Positions 1-8,242 are shown, counted from the first letter of the stretch. The stretch is 33,410 bases of DNA from Kocuria sp. TGY1127_2 (GCF_013394385.1 NZ_AP022835.1:1-33410); one strand, 5' to 3'. Translations and numbers: made by a program. Notes: generated by a model from the letters alone, not told the origin.

Positions 1-354
1 ATGAGAATGCGCGTCCAGCGCGGTGGATTCCTGATCGAGTCTGAACCAATGTTCCTGGATCCGATCCGCGAGACCATCAACAACGAGCTGACGAAAAGTA
101 CTGGTAAAGACCACGATTGGCGTCTCAGTGAACTAGAGCAGGCTACGACTGTTATCGGACTGCCCTCACCGATCAACCAGAAGACCAAACCCACCAATCC
201 TGCACTGGTGCCAATCTTCACTATCCTCATCAAGGCTGAAGCCAAGGCCGACATCTGCGAGCACTTGCGAACCCATGGGTTAGAGACCCGCACAATGTAC
301 CCTGACCTTCCTGGACTAGTCGACGAAGTGCGACGGAACTACCCGACCAGCTGA
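1..354 (+). CDS. FRG-domain protein, C-terminal part (continues from the window end)
   Basis: This frame is best read as the last 117 residues of the gene that starts at 32496, not as a separate protein that happens to begin with ATG at base 1. The gene at the window end stops on a complete codon (Pro-Asn) and base 1 continues in frame, giving 305 + 117 = 422 residues. The content fits: FRG domains end with a conserved stretch around a glutamine and a Gly-rich turn followed by FLI, seen here as VQRGGFLI (residues 5-12 here, 309-316 of the joined protein), and later with a helix and a 'hG.....hYPDL.GL' segment, seen here as LETRTMYPDLPGLVDEV. It has no ribosome-binding site of its own within the window. 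The continuity is seen directly; the circular join is inferred. If the molecule is linear, this is simply a partial gene. Confidence 0.82.
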   Translation: MRMRVQRGGFLIESEPMFLDPIRETINNELTKSTGKDHDWRLSELEQATTVIGLPSPINQKTKPTNPALVPIFTILIKAEAKADICEHLRTHGLETRTMYPDLPGLVDEVRRNYPTS

Positions 355-433
355 CAGTGATATGTCAATACATCCGAACGGCACCGCAAACTCAAGCAAA
401 CGGCGAGGGGCTGTGCCAGCCGGTGACGTATGT

Positions 434-455
434 CCGGTAGAGGGTCCCTCACCGG
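434..455. repeat. Inverted repeat downstream of the FRG gene
   Basis: CCGGT-a-GAGGG is followed after one T by CCCTCACCGG. The arms are perfectly complementary apart from one bulged A at 439. It lies 80 bases after the FRG stop and 122 bases before the recombinase start. There is no T run after it, so it is a weak terminator candidate; a recombinase or regulator binding site is equally possible. Confidence 0.4.
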
Positions 456-553
456 GACACTCGACGAAGTTTCCGCCCAGGCCGGGGTGCCGCTAGTTTC
501 CGCGGTTGTTCAATTCCCATAAGCCCCGCCCGAATAAATGCCCGGTGAAGGTG

Positions 554-577
554 TGTCAACCGGTACAGTTGTTGACA
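554..577. promoter_or_regulatory. Inverted repeat at the start of the first recombinase gene
   Basis: TGTCAAC (554-560) and GTTGACA (571-577) are perfect inverted arms separated by 10 bases, ending on the first base of the recombinase ATG. Serine resolvases commonly bind sites just upstream of their own gene, both to recombine and to repress themselves. This position and symmetry fit a crossover (res subsite) or an operator. That role is inferred. Confidence 0.45.
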
Positions 578-1140
578 TGCTGATCGGTTACGCACGAGTT
601 TCGACCACTGAGCAAGACCTCACCTCCCAGAAGGACGGTTTGAGTCGACTTGGCGTAGCCGAGTCGGACATCTACGTCGACCACGGTCTCACCGGCACCA
701 ATAGGTCGCGTCCGGGCCTGCGGGAGGCGATGGCAGCTGTTCGTGCCGGAGACACCCTGGTGGTGACCAAACTCGACCGGCTGGCCCGGTCGCTGCCGGA
801 TGCCCGCGATCTCGCAGCTGAGTTGACGGGTAAGGGTGTGACGCTGAATATCGGTGGCAGCATCTATGACCCCGAAGACCCCATCGGCAGGCTGTTGTTC
901 AACGTGTTGGGCATGGTCGCCGAGTTCGAAGCTGATCTAATCCGTATGCGCACTCGGGAGGGCATGGCAGTAGCCAAAGCTAAGGGGAGGTTGCGGGGTA
1001 AGAAGCCGAAGCTCTCCGTCTCGCAGGAGAGACACTTGGTCTCGCTGTACCGGGGTGGGGAGCATACGACGGCGGAGATTGCGGAGCTGTTCGGGGTGGC
1101 ACGCTCCACCGTATACAGAGCGATACAACGAGCTGCATAA
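577..1140 (+). CDS. Serine recombinase (resolvase/invertase family), intact
   Basis: A small serine recombinase of 187 residues. The N-terminal catalytic domain opens with YARVST, so the nucleophile is Ser9 with Arg7 beside it. The active-site loop TKLDRLARS follows near residue 65-73, and the long E helix (FNVLGMVAEFEADLIRMRTREG) runs near 108-130. The last 40 residues form a helix-turn-helix (TAEIAELFGVARSTVYRAIQ) that binds the recombination site. I chose the ATG at 577 because the catalytic domain starts there; an upstream in-frame ATG at 538 would add 13 residues with no homology-like character. The likely role is resolution of plasmid multimers or of a transposon cointegrate. A second, decayed copy lies at 8582-8990 in the same orientation, and the cargo block sits between the two. 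Confidence 0.88.
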   Translation: MLIGYARVSTTEQDLTSQKDGLSRLGVAESDIYVDHGLTGTNRSRPGLREAMAAVRAGDTLVVTKLDRLARSLPDARDLAAELTGKGVTLNIGGSIYDPEDPIGRLLFNVLGMVAEFEADLIRMRTREGMAVAKAKGRLRGKKPKLSVSQERHLVSLYRGGEHTTAEIAELFGVARSTVYRAIQRAA

Positions 1141-1170
1141 CCTCCCAACCTGACACTGTAAGGAGGTGCT

Positions 1171-1480
1171 GTGGAGTCTGGAGATCTGGCTACTTGGGTA
1201 GGTGCAGTAGCAACTTTTTCCGCTGTTGCTGTGGCTCTGTATCAACCTGCTAGAGAACGGAAAAGGCAAAGAATGGAAGCTGCGAAAGAGCAAGCGCGGG
1301 ATGTATCAGCCTGGATAAAAGCCGACTTTCCGCCGAAGTTTGAGGGATACCCCAAGCGGAAGCAGGTGTATGTCCAGAATGCTTCCAATACTCCTGTGTT
1401 CAGGGTTGTCATCTGTCTTGTACCTATGGACGAACGTGGTAATGCTCTAGCCAGTGGTGAACAAGTCTCGCGGGACCACG
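1171..1480 (+). pseudogene. Truncated gene for a small membrane-anchored protein, interrupted by an IS3 remnant
   Basis: A GTG start at 1171 follows a strong ribosome-binding site (AAGGAGG, 5 bases upstream). The first ~100 residues look genuine: an N-terminal membrane helix (LATWVGAVATFSAVAVALYQ), a basic patch (PARERKRQRMEAAKEQA) and a soluble segment that reads like a beta domain (KQVYVQNASNTPVFRVVICLVP). After about residue 103 the frame turns into Arg/Ser-rich low-quality sequence that is the antisense of a transposase. The open frame continues to 1722 only by chance. I read this as a gene cut by insertion of the IS3-family element near 1480. Its function is unknown; proteins of this N-terminal-helix type are common in actinobacterial accessory DNA. 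Confidence 0.6.
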
Positions 1481-2085
1481 AGTTGACGGGGGTTTCAGCG
1501 CGCCTTCGAGGCCGTTCCACCAGGTCTGTATTCAGTACTGCTAGAAGCCATACCTGGGGGTGTACCGGTAGCGGTGGTACATCTCGTTCTTCATGGTCGC
1601 GCAGAACGACTCGGCGGCGGTGTGCAACGCCAAGCCACCCTCAGGGGCCAATCACCAGCAAGGGCCAGAGCGCTCCGACAGGGACTTCCCGATTCTGGCG
1701 GAACCCGGCGGAAACAGACTGAGAGTCCCAGCACACTCCGATCCCGCCCATGGGCCGGCGCATGTCGAAGTAATGGCAGTAGCGGGCGAACTCGGTGGAG
1801 GTGTACTGGGTGCCGCGGTCAGAGCCGAAGACCACGTCGGGCTCGACGTGGCCGTGGGTATGGGCCATCTGCAGGACCTCGGCGACGAGGCATGCGCGCA
1901 TGTGATCGGCCATTTGCCCGCCCATCCTCATCTAGTGGCCAGGTTGATCACGGTGGCCAGGTAGAGCCAACCCTGCTCGGTGCGCAGCTCGAGCTCACGC
2001 ATCAGGTCGGCGATCAGCCCGACACTGCACGGGTGGCCCTCCTTCATGCCATGGCGCAGCGGGTTTGGTGGACGGCGCCGGGGCG
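1480..2085 (-). pseudogene. IS3-family transposase (OrfB, DDE/rve domain) remnant
   Basis: On the minus strand, fragments of an IS3-family OrfB appear in order but in shifting frames. First comes EQGWLYLATVINLATR (about 1985-1930), then GGQMADHMRACLVAEVLQMA and the core GSDRGTQYTSTEFARYC with RRPMGGIGVCWDSQ (about 1925-1700). A piece in another frame, AESFCATMKNEMYHRYRY, follows at about 1620-1550. The DRGTQYTS block holds one catalytic Asp, and the AESF block normally carries the Glu. At least two frameshifts and stops break it, and the N-terminal half with OrfA is missing because the transporter operon starts at 2102. It is a dead scar marking the boundary of the cargo block. Confidence 0.82.
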
Positions 2086-2101
2086 GCGTCTCGGTCTGGG
2101 G

Positions 2102-3652
2102 TCAGACGTGCACGCCGGGGCCCAGGGGGATGCCGAGCGCGTACCAGATGACGAAGAACAGGGACCAGACAATGAAGATGGCTAGAGACACCGGGATGGT
2201 GAAGGAGGCGAGCGTACCGATGCCGGCGTCCGTCTTGTACCGTCGGACGAATCCGAGCGCGAGAACGAAGAAGGGGCTCATGGGGGTCACCGCGTTGGTG
2301 GTGGAGTCGCCGATCATGAAGGCGACCTGCGCGGCTTCCGGCGCCATTCCGTAGTACATCATCATGGGCATGATCACCGGGGCGAAGATGGCCCACATCG
2401 CCGACCCACTGGTGACGATCATGTTGATGAAGCTCACCGCCACGATGATAAAGATGATGACCACGAGGTGCGGCACGTCCAGTCGCTCCAGAAGGCTCGC
2501 GCCGTTGACGGTGATGACCGAGCCGATGCCGGTCCACTCGAAGTACGCCAGGAATTGGGCCGCCGCGAAGAAGAGCACGATGACCTCGGCGAGGTTCGCC
2601 ACGCCCTCGGCCATGGCCTTGGGCACGTCCGCCAGCTTCGGGATGGTCCCGGCGATGCGCCCGTATACCACCCCGACCAGGGCGAAGAGCAGGGCGATGA
2701 GGACACCGATGTTCTCGATGACGGGAGATTCCAGGAAGCCCGAGTCGCCCGCCATCGGGGAACCAGGGAGGAGGGCGAGCAGCGCGATCATCGCGATGTA
2801 CGCGATCGCCGTCGCGCCGGCCCACCGCATGCTCTTCACCTCGGTGGGCGAGAGCGCAACCTCGACCTCGCCGTCCTCATGGCCGCCAACCGGCTCCGCG
2901 GTCGTGTACAGGTCCGGCCTCCTGGACAGGAACAGCTCGACGACCAGCGTGATGGTCACGGCGAGCAGCAGGGAGGAGACGGCGCCGAAGAAGTACGTGG
3001 CGACGGGGGTGATCACGTAGTCCGGGTCCACGGACTGGGCGGCCGCGGTCGACAGGGCCGAGCGGATCGCATCCTGGGGCGTGACAACGGGGCTGGCATT
3101 GAACCCTGCCGAGACGGATACGTACGCGACCATGATGCCGAGGACAGGGCTGCGACCCACCGCCCGGTAGGCCATCGCCCCGAGCGGGATCATCACGAGG
3201 TAGGCGGAGTCGCCCATGACGTGGGAGATCATCCCTGTGAACGCGATGGCGAAGGTGATCCACTTCCCCGGCAGGCGCACGATCGTGAGGCGTAGCAGCG
3301 CTTCCAGGGCCCCGCTCTTTTCGGCCACGCTGACCCCCATGATGATCACGAGGACGATGGCCAGCGCGGGGAAGCCAGCGAAGTTGTCCAGCGCCGAGTC
3401 GAAGGCGAAGGACAGGCCCTCGAGGCTGAGCAGGGATTTGACCTGCACGTCTTCGCCCGATTCGGGAAGGCTCACCGATACGTCCAGGGAACTCAGGAGG
3501 AGGCTCAGCCCCCCCAGCAGCGCCGCGAGGATCCAGAAAAGCCAGAACGGGTGCGGCAGCCTGTTCCCCACCCGCTCTATGGATTCGATCGCCCGGAACA
3601 GCCCGCTCATCCGGCCGAGGGACGTCTTCGTCTCATCGTTCGTCATTGCCAT
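2102..3652 (-). CDS. AbgT-family transporter
   Basis: A 516-residue inner-membrane protein with about a dozen hydrophobic segments, matching the AbgT family (p-aminobenzoyl-glutamate transporter; some members export sulfonamides). Family-like stretches include PHPFWLFWILAALL near residue 33, HVMGDSAYLVMIPLGAMAY near 145 and SAGFNASPVVTPQDA near 180. The C-terminal half holds MIVTSGSAMWAIFAPVIMPM and GDSTTNAVTPMSPFF. Length is normal for the family. It is the last gene of a three-gene minus-strand operon behind a DAO oxidoreductase (40 bases upstream) and a GntR regulator. The ATG at 3652 has only a weak ribosome-binding site, so it may depend on translation of the upstream gene. With an oxidoreductase beside it, the cargo is more likely an amino-acid or folate-breakdown compound than a drug; the exact substrate cannot be read from the sequence. 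The operon is visibly GC-richer than the flanking resolvase and IS remnants. Confidence 0.9.
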   Translation of the reverse strand: MAMTNDETKTSLGRMSGLFRAIESIERVGNRLPHPFWLFWILAALLGGLSLLLSSLDVSVSLPESGEDVQVKSLLSLEGLSFAFDSALDNFAGFPALAIVLVIIMGVSVAEKSGALEALLRLTIVRLPGKWITFAIAFTGMISHVMGDSAYLVMIPLGAMAYRAVGRSPVLGIMVAYVSVSAGFNASPVVTPQDAIRSALSTAAAQSVDPDYVITPVATYFFGAVSSLLLAVTITLVVELFLSRRPDLYTTAEPVGGHEDGEVEVALSPTEVKSMRWAGATAIAYIAMIALLALLPGSPMAGDSGFLESPVIENIGVLIALLFALVGVVYGRIAGTIPKLADVPKAMAEGVANLAEVIVLFFAAAQFLAYFEWTGIGSVITVNGASLLERLDVPHLVVIIFIIVAVSFINMIVTSGSAMWAIFAPVIMPMMMYYGMAPEAAQVAFMIGDSTTNAVTPMSPFFVLALGFVRRYKTDAGIGTLASFTIPVSLAIFIVWSLFFVIWYALGIPLGPGVHV

Positions 3653-3692
3653 CAGATGCCCATCTTGATCATTCGGCCCGTCTCGGCAGGCC

Positions 3693-4859
3693 CTACTGCT
3701 GCCCGATCTGGGTCGGGGCGGTAAAAGCGTGCAGATCCTCCCGGTAGCTCTCGGTGAACCGCTCGGGGCCGAAGCTCTCGAGGAGCGGGTCCCGCGACCG
3801 GTCGAGGAGTTCGTCTGCGCTCAACCGGCCGAGCAGCGGGCCCAAGGTGATCCCCCCGTGGGTGACCGCGGCGTATACGCTCCTCTCGGTATCCATGAAG
3901 CCGACAACGGGGAAGCCGTCGAGGGGGAGCGAGCGAAGCCCCAGCAGGACGTCGATGTCCTCTTCCCGCGGCATCTCGCCGGTGACCTCGTGGAATCGCC
4001 GTTGGAACTCGCCCCGGATCTCGTCGGCGCTGCCCTCGAGGTCGAGGGGGTCGACGCCGGCGTTCAGGTCCAGCGCCTGCACCACGACCCTTCCGTGGTT
4101 GCTCGGGCGCAGATTCAGGCGCGGGGAGTGCACAACGCGCTCGGGGCGGGCCGCCTGCGTCCTCACGTTTCCCAGCACGCCGACGAGGGGGGACCCCGTC
4201 TCCACGGCGGTGATCATCGGCAGGTCGAAGCCCGCGGCCGCGGCGATTTTCTTCGTCCACCGCCCCGCCGCGAGCACGATCCGCTCGGCACGGTGCACGG
4301 CACCGCCCGCGGTGGTCACGGCGACCGATCCGTCTCCATGCTCGATGTGCTCGACCATCTCCTCGACAAAGCGCGCGCCTCGGCGCCGCAGGGCGTCCAC
4401 GAGCGTTAAGATGTGCTCGTCGGGAAGCAGGTACCCTTCGCCCCCGAAGCAGGCCACGTGCGTCGTGTCCTCCGGGACCCGGGAGATTTCGGCGCGGTTC
4501 CGCGCCTCGTCCGCCGTCATCCACTCGGCGGAGTACCCGGCGGCCCTGAGCCTGGCCACGTTCTCCAGCACCCAGCCCGCGTTCGCCTCGTCCGTGAACT
4601 GAATGCCGCCGGTCTCGAAGTACGACTGCCGGCCCATCCCGCGCCGGGCGAACTCCCTGTGCTCGGCCATTCCCGCGACCTTCAGCTTGTGATAATCGGG
4701 GTCCGTATTGGTGTTCGCGTTGACCCAGGCGAATGACGTTGCCGTCGTGCCGCCGCCCGGGTGGCTGCCGTCTATGACGGTGACGTTCTCCCCTCGGGCG
4801 GTCAGGGATTCGGCGATGTGCAGGCCGATGATGCCTGCTCCGATGACGATGGTGCTCAT
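3693..4859 (-). CDS. FAD-dependent oxidoreductase, DAO (D-amino-acid/glycine oxidase-like) family
   Basis: A 388-residue flavoprotein. The dinucleotide-binding fold opens the chain (IVIGAGIIG, glycines at 7, 9 and 12), and the ribose-binding acidic residue follows in VTVIDGS near residue 36. Further DAO-family marks are the middle segment AERIVLAAGRWTKK near 190 and the C-terminal flavin-contacting stretch LLGLRSLPLDGFPVVGF with VYAAVTHGGITLGPLLG. Family members oxidise secondary or primary amines such as D-amino acids, sarcosine or glycine, giving imine and H2O2 or passing electrons on. The ATG at 4859 has a good ribosome-binding site (GAGGAG). The gene lies 24 bases after the gntR-type gene and 40 before the transporter, so the operon probably takes up a compound and oxidises it. 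The substrate is not identifiable here. Confidence 0.85.
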   Translation of the reverse strand: MSTIVIGAGIIGLHIAESLTARGENVTVIDGSHPGGGTTATSFAWVNANTNTDPDYHKLKVAGMAEHREFARRGMGRQSYFETGGIQFTDEANAGWVLENVARLRAAGYSAEWMTADEARNRAEISRVPEDTTHVACFGGEGYLLPDEHILTLVDALRRRGARFVEEMVEHIEHGDGSVAVTTAGGAVHRAERIVLAAGRWTKKIAAAAGFDLPMITAVETGSPLVGVLGNVRTQAARPERVVHSPRLNLRPSNHGRVVVQALDLNAGVDPLDLEGSADEIRGEFQRRFHEVTGEMPREEDIDVLLGLRSLPLDGFPVVGFMDTERSVYAAVTHGGITLGPLLGRLSADELLDRSRDPLLESFGPERFTESYREDLHAFTAPTQIGQQ

Positions 4860-4883
4860 GTGCTCTCCTCGGCGTATGGCGGG

Positions 4884-5594
4884 TTATGCGTCCGGGCCCG
4901 GTACCTGCAGGTAAAAGTCGGTGGTCCCGGGGCGCACGGTGGTCTCGACGGCTTCGATCAGGCGGCCCTCATGGTCGCGGAGCTCTCGGCGGCGGATCAG
5001 CGTCGTCTCTCCGGGGGCGGAATCCAACAGGTCGGCGTCCTCGCGGTCCAGTGCGTGAGGGATCAGGTACACGCGGATCGAGGCGACGCGCACGCCCGTC
5101 TCGCGCAGGTATCGGATGGACACGAGCGAACCCAGCTCCTGCACGAGAAGCTTGGGGGCGACCGCGAAGGGCAGCGCGTGCCGCTCGATGGAGACGGGGT
5201 TTCCGGCCTGGTTGAGCTTCCTGCGCACGAGAAAGATGATGGGATCCTCCGGGCCGAGGTCGGGAAGCGCGGGTGTGGCATCCTCGGCGTTGACGACCCC
5301 TTGGTCGAGGACCTCGTGGACTCCCGGATGCCCCGCCGTGGCCGAGTCCGGGTCCGCGAAGGTCATGAGGTCGAGCTGCGTCCTCCGGGTCGCGACGGTG
5401 GACCCCACCCCGCGCTTCCTGGTGATGTACCCGTCGTTGACGAGGTCGCTCATGACCCTGCCGGCCGTGGTGCGGCTGACGCCGTAGGCCTCGCACAGTT
5501 CGTGCTCGGTGGGCACACGAGCCCCGGGTTCGAGCTCGCCCTCCTCGATCCTGCGGATCAGTGCTCGCCGGATCTGCTGGTGTTTGGCTTCCAT
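4884..5594 (-). CDS. GntR-family regulator with UTRA effector domain
   Basis: A 236-residue regulator. Residues 1-70 form the winged helix typical of the HutC/FarR branch: IRRALIRRIEEGELEPGARV, then PTEHELCEAYGVSRTTAGRV and a wing GYITRKRGVGSTVA. From about residue 85 on is a UTRA domain that binds a small-molecule effector (VRRKLNQAGNPVSIERHALP, ending in ETTVRPGTTDFYLQV). It is the first gene of the operon with the DAO oxidoreductase and the AbgT transporter and probably represses all three. A palindrome overlapping the promoter -35 box is a fitting autoregulatory operator. The ATG at 5594 lies only six bases after a -10-like box, so the message is probably leaderless. Confidence 0.9.
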   Translation of the reverse strand: MEAKHQQIRRALIRRIEEGELEPGARVPTEHELCEAYGVSRTTAGRVMSDLVNDGYITRKRGVGSTVATRRTQLDLMTFADPDSATAGHPGVHEVLDQGVVNAEDATPALPDLGPEDPIIFLVRRKLNQAGNPVSIERHALPFAVAPKLLVQELGSLVSIRYLRETGVRVASIRVYLIPHALDREDADLLDSAPGETTLIRRRELRDHEGRLIEAVETTVRPGTTDFYLQVPGPDA

Positions 5595-5600
5595 TATTTG

Positions 5601-5636
5601 ACCCTACAAAGCTCTGGTTTGATGTGTCAAACATCA
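5601..5636 (-). promoter_or_regulatory. Promoter and operator of the GntR-DAO-AbgT operon
   Basis: Read on the minus strand, TTGACA (5630-5625) is followed after 18 bases by TAGGGT (5606-5601), then six bases later by the ATG of the GntR gene. The palindrome TGATGT-GTCAA-ACATCA (5620-5636) covers the -35 box and is the likely GntR operator. A bound repressor would block RNA polymerase directly. The boxes and palindrome are seen; the control scheme is inferred. Confidence 0.62.
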
Positions 5637-5895
5637 CCGACAACGGAGACGAGCGGCGCAGTGCCCGTGGAGGGAGCAAAGGGCCCCGCCGGGGGCAGGG
5701 CTGAGGCAAAGTCGTTGCTCACGGGCTGAGGCCGATGGGACTGATGCGGGGATAGGTAGCCTCCGTCCAGACCGCCCAGCGGGCAAGCCAGATCAGATGT
5801 CACCTATCTACGCTGGTTTCGCGTGTTGGTAGGGTCGGGTCATGCTTGGTGCGGGATCGACCCATTGGAGTCGAGGAAAATTGACTGGTTCTTTA
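5637..5895. other. Intergenic stretch between the GntR operon and the AraC-family gene
   Basis: About 260 bases with no convincing gene. It separates the start of the leftward GntR operon from the stop of the leftward AraC-family gene. I see no clear terminator hairpin with a T run for the AraC-family gene here. Confidence 0.5.
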
Positions 5896-6894
5896 CTAAG
5901 ACTGCTGGTCCTTCGTCTCTTCGAGGGCGGCGAGTTCTCTGTATTCACCAGGGGTCATCCCGACCGTGGTCCGGAATGATCGGTAGAACTGCACAGGCCC
6001 GGAAAACCCCAGCTGAAGAGCAACCGTCGATACCGGTGTGGTGACCTGTGTGCGAAGGACCTGACGGGCCCGCTCCAGCCGCAATGACCGGAGTCGGCCC
6101 ATGACTGACTCGCCGCTTCCCTCGAATAGGCGAAACAGCGTGCGACGGGAAAGATTCAATGCTGCTGCAATACGCTCGGTGTCGAGATCCGGATCAGCAA
6201 GATGAGCCCGCATATAAGCCAGCGCCTCGTTCCGCCGGACGACATCCGGTGTATCCTCCTGAGACTTTTGAGGGGACAGGAGGCTGATAAACGATGAGCC
6301 GAGGACAGGTGCTTGGTATTCAAGGGTATGGGCACCGCAGGGATCTTTGGCCTGACTGCCTGCCAGACCAACGAAGAACGATACGACAGCACCCACCGCT
6401 CCGGAACAAGAAAATCGCCTGGCGAGCAAGTAGTCGCTGCGGTCTATCCCCGCCATCGCATATGCGTCATCGGCTGGTAGTTCCAGTACAACTTGCTTGT
6501 AAGGGCCCTGGCTGCTCAACTTGAATGGGGTAGCACTGTCATAGATGACCAGGGATCCGGGCGAAGCCAGTGCGGCTCGTCCGGCTTGTTCGATGAGAAG
6601 ATCCCCGCTCAGCTGCATCAGAAAGTACAGGTAATCCTGATTCTCCGGGCCTTGGGCGATGTCGCTCCTAGAGCGTCTGACCTGCTCGGCTTGTGCCCAT
6701 TTCGTCGATAACCGAAATCCGGGATACTGGCCCAGCTGGATTTTGCCGCCGAACCGGCTGTCCACAGGGTCAGTCCTGACGGAGACGTACGCTTCTCGCC
6801 TGGCCTCGCGCCAGTAGTCGACCTCCTCGCCGTGCGGAGCACGCCGCGTGGAGAACGACTGTATGCGTTGCAACGAGGTTCCTTCGATATTCAC
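5896..6894 (-). CDS. AraC/XylS-family transcriptional regulator
   Basis: About 332 residues from a GTG at 6894. I prefer this start because GGGAGG sits 8 bases upstream, while the longer in-frame starts (6915, 6990) lack such a site and add low-complexity Arg-rich sequence. The N-terminal ~180 residues look like the AraC-type ligand-binding beta fold (FLMQLSGDLLIEQAGRAALA, SPGSLVIYDSATPFKL). The C-terminal ~100 residues are a double helix-turn-helix: DPDLDTERIAAALNLSRRTL with LFRLFEGSGESV, then QVTTPVSTVALQLGFSGPVQ and YRSFRTTVGMTPGEYR. This arrangement matches the FeaR/AraC-binding-like group. It lies downstream of, and in the same direction as, the formaldehyde dehydrogenase gene, but a strong terminator hairpin stands between them. 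It is the likely regulator of that gene, though nothing in the sequence proves it. Confidence 0.87.
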   Translation of the reverse strand: MNIEGTSLQRIQSFSTRRAPHGEEVDYWREARREAYVSVRTDPVDSRFGGKIQLGQYPGFRLSTKWAQAEQVRRSRSDIAQGPENQDYLYFLMQLSGDLLIEQAGRAALASPGSLVIYDSATPFKLSSQGPYKQVVLELPADDAYAMAGIDRSDYLLARRFSCSGAVGAVVSFFVGLAGSQAKDPCGAHTLEYQAPVLGSSFISLLSPQKSQEDTPDVVRRNEALAYMRAHLADPDLDTERIAAALNLSRRTLFRLFEGSGESVMGRLRSLRLERARQVLRTQVTTPVSTVALQLGFSGPVQFYRSFRTTVGMTPGEYRELAALEETKDQQS

Positions 6895-6996
6895 ACCGTC
6901 TCCCTCCCGAGGCATCCTGTCCCGGGCCCCGCGTGCGACTACTATACGACGTTGGTCTCGGGGCCTGGCCAACACATGAACGGTTCTCATGAAGAA

Positions 6997-7033
6997 ACCG
7001 GGCTGTGGCCGCCGTTAACGGCCGCAGCCCGGT
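6997..7033 (-). terminator. Rho-independent terminator of fdhA
   Basis: A 15-base stem (ACCGGGCTGTGGCCG against CGGCCGCAGCCCGGT, one G-T wobble) with a seven-base loop lies 16 bases after the fdhA stop. Read on the minus strand it is followed by TTTCTT, which suits a terminator for fdhA. Confidence 0.8.
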
Positions 7034-7048
7034 CAGAAGCGGGGAAGA

Positions 7049-8242
7049 TCAGGAAGGAATCAACCCGTGCGGGTCAATGATGAATTTCTCGGAGACTCCC
7101 GTATCGAAGGTCGAGTAGGCATCGGGTGCCTCGTCGAGACTGATCACCTTCGTGTTGAGCATGTCGCTGAGGTAAGGCATCCGGTCCCACAGGATGGACA
7201 TCATCAATTCACGGTTGTAGTGCATGATCGGTGCCTGCCCGCCGGAGATGCGCGGCGACTTGATCCACGCCTTGCCGAAGTCAAGGGGGAAGGTGCCTTC
7301 CTGTTCCGCCTTCGACGTCGCCAGTGGATCGGGCCCGTAAACACCGATGACACCGGTGGCTCCACCTGCTCGGGTGGCGTCCATGACCTGGTTGATGGCA
7401 TGTGCCGGGTTCATGTCATCGGCCTCAGTGCCAATTCCGTGTGCTTCGGAACCGACATAATCAACCGCGCAGTCGACCATCGGCTCGCCTAGGATGGCCT
7501 CGATCTGGTCGGTCAGCGCAACGTCTTGGTTGAGGTCGATGGTTTCACAGCCGTTGTTCTTCATCAGGTCCAGACGGTCTTGGTGGTAGTCGCCGACGAT
7601 GATGCAGGAGGCCCCGAGCAGACGGGCTGCTGCGGCACCGCACCGGCCGACCGGTCCGGCACCAGCGATGTAGACGGTCGATCCCGGTTTGGCTCCGGCT
7701 TCCACCAATCCGTGGAATGCGGTCGGGAGGACGTCGGAGAGAAGCGCGAGGTCACGGATCTTTTCCATGGCCTGGTCCTTGTCCGGGAACTTCAGCAATT
7801 GGAAATCGGCATACGGGACGAACAGGTATTCGGCCTGCCCGCCCTGCCAATTGCCCAGATTGAATCCGTAGGCCCCGCAGGCGACGTCCGGGTTCACGGT
7901 CTCGCAGACTTCTGTACGACGGGCCCGACAGTTGCGGCACCGACCGCAGGCCACGTTGAATGGAACAGAGACGAGGTCGCCTTCGGAAAGGAATTCGACG
8001 TCCGAGCCGATTTCGACGACTTCGCCGGTCATCTCGTGGCCCATGACCATGCCTTGCGGGACGGGGAAAGATCCTCGGTAGATGTGCAAATCGCTACCGC
8101 AGATGTTGGTGGCCACGATCTTCAAGATGACGCCGTGCGGGGCCTTTTTGCCGTTGGGCATCTCAAGTTTGGGGAAGTCCAAAGACTCCACACGCATGTC
8201 TCGTGCGCTTTCAAACACGACGGCGCGGTTGTTGCTTGACAT
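7049..8242 (-). CDS. fdhA: Zinc-dependent, glutathione-independent formaldehyde dehydrogenase
   Basis: A 397-residue medium-chain zinc dehydrogenase, close in length and layout to Pseudomonas putida formaldehyde dehydrogenase, which oxidises formaldehyde with tightly bound NAD and no thiol cofactor. Catalytic-zinc ligands are visible as Cys48 (NICGSDLH), His69-Glu70 (GHE) and Asp170 (LLSD). The structural zinc has Cys99, Cys102, Cys105 and Cys113. The NAD site has GAGPVG at 194-199 and the acidic Asp218 after strand 2. The insert near 150-180 and the long C-terminal segment match the FDH subgroup rather than ordinary alcohol dehydrogenases. I chose the ATG at 8242 (AGGAG eight bases upstream) over the longer frame start at 8290. 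It probably detoxifies formaldehyde released by demethylation or by oxidation of methylated amines, which could link it to the DAO oxidoreductase nearby; that link is inference. Confidence 0.9.
   Translation of the reverse strand: MSSNNRAVVFESARDMRVESLDFPKLEMPNGKKAPHGVILKIVATNICGSDLHIYRGSFPVPQGMVMGHEMTGEVVEIGSDVEFLSEGDLVSVPFNVACGRCRNCRARRTEVCETVNPDVACGAYGFNLGNWQGGQAEYLFVPYADFQLLKFPDKDQAMEKIRDLALLSDVLPTAFHGLVEAGAKPGSTVYIAGAGPVGRCGAAAARLLGASCIIVGDYHQDRLDLMKNNGCETIDLNQDVALTDQIEAILGEPMVDCAVDYVGSEAHGIGTEADDMNPAHAINQVMDATRAGGATGVIGVYGPDPLATSKAEQEGTFPLDFGKAWIKSPRISGGQAPIMHYNRELMMSILWDRMPYLSDMLNTKVISLDEAPDAYSTFDTGVSEKFIIDPHGLIPS

Noticed and set aside
1480-1722. Continuation of the membrane-protein gene to 1722
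   Set aside because: From about 1480 the minus strand carries recognisable transposase blocks and the plus frame loses protein-like composition.
1995-2825. Long minus-strand frame of 276 codons
   Set aside because: It lies over the AbgT transporter in another frame, is Arg/His/Gly-rich and has no family-like segments; the transporter frame is clearly the gene.
2468-3295. Plus-strand frame of 275 codons opposite the transporter
   Set aside because: Composition (Arg, Asp, His, Gly repeats) is that of an antisense frame in GC-rich DNA.
3652-4524. Minus-strand frame of 290 codons over the DAO oxidoreductase
   Set aside because: It is out of frame with the DAO gene and dominated by Arg and Gly; the DAO frame has intact FAD motifs.
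4761-5729. Plus-strand frame of 322 codons opposite the GntR gene
   Set aside because: Antisense shadow; no motifs and no ribosome-binding site.
7526-8239. Plus-strand frame of 237 codons opposite fdhA
   Set aside because: Antisense shadow of the dehydrogenase.
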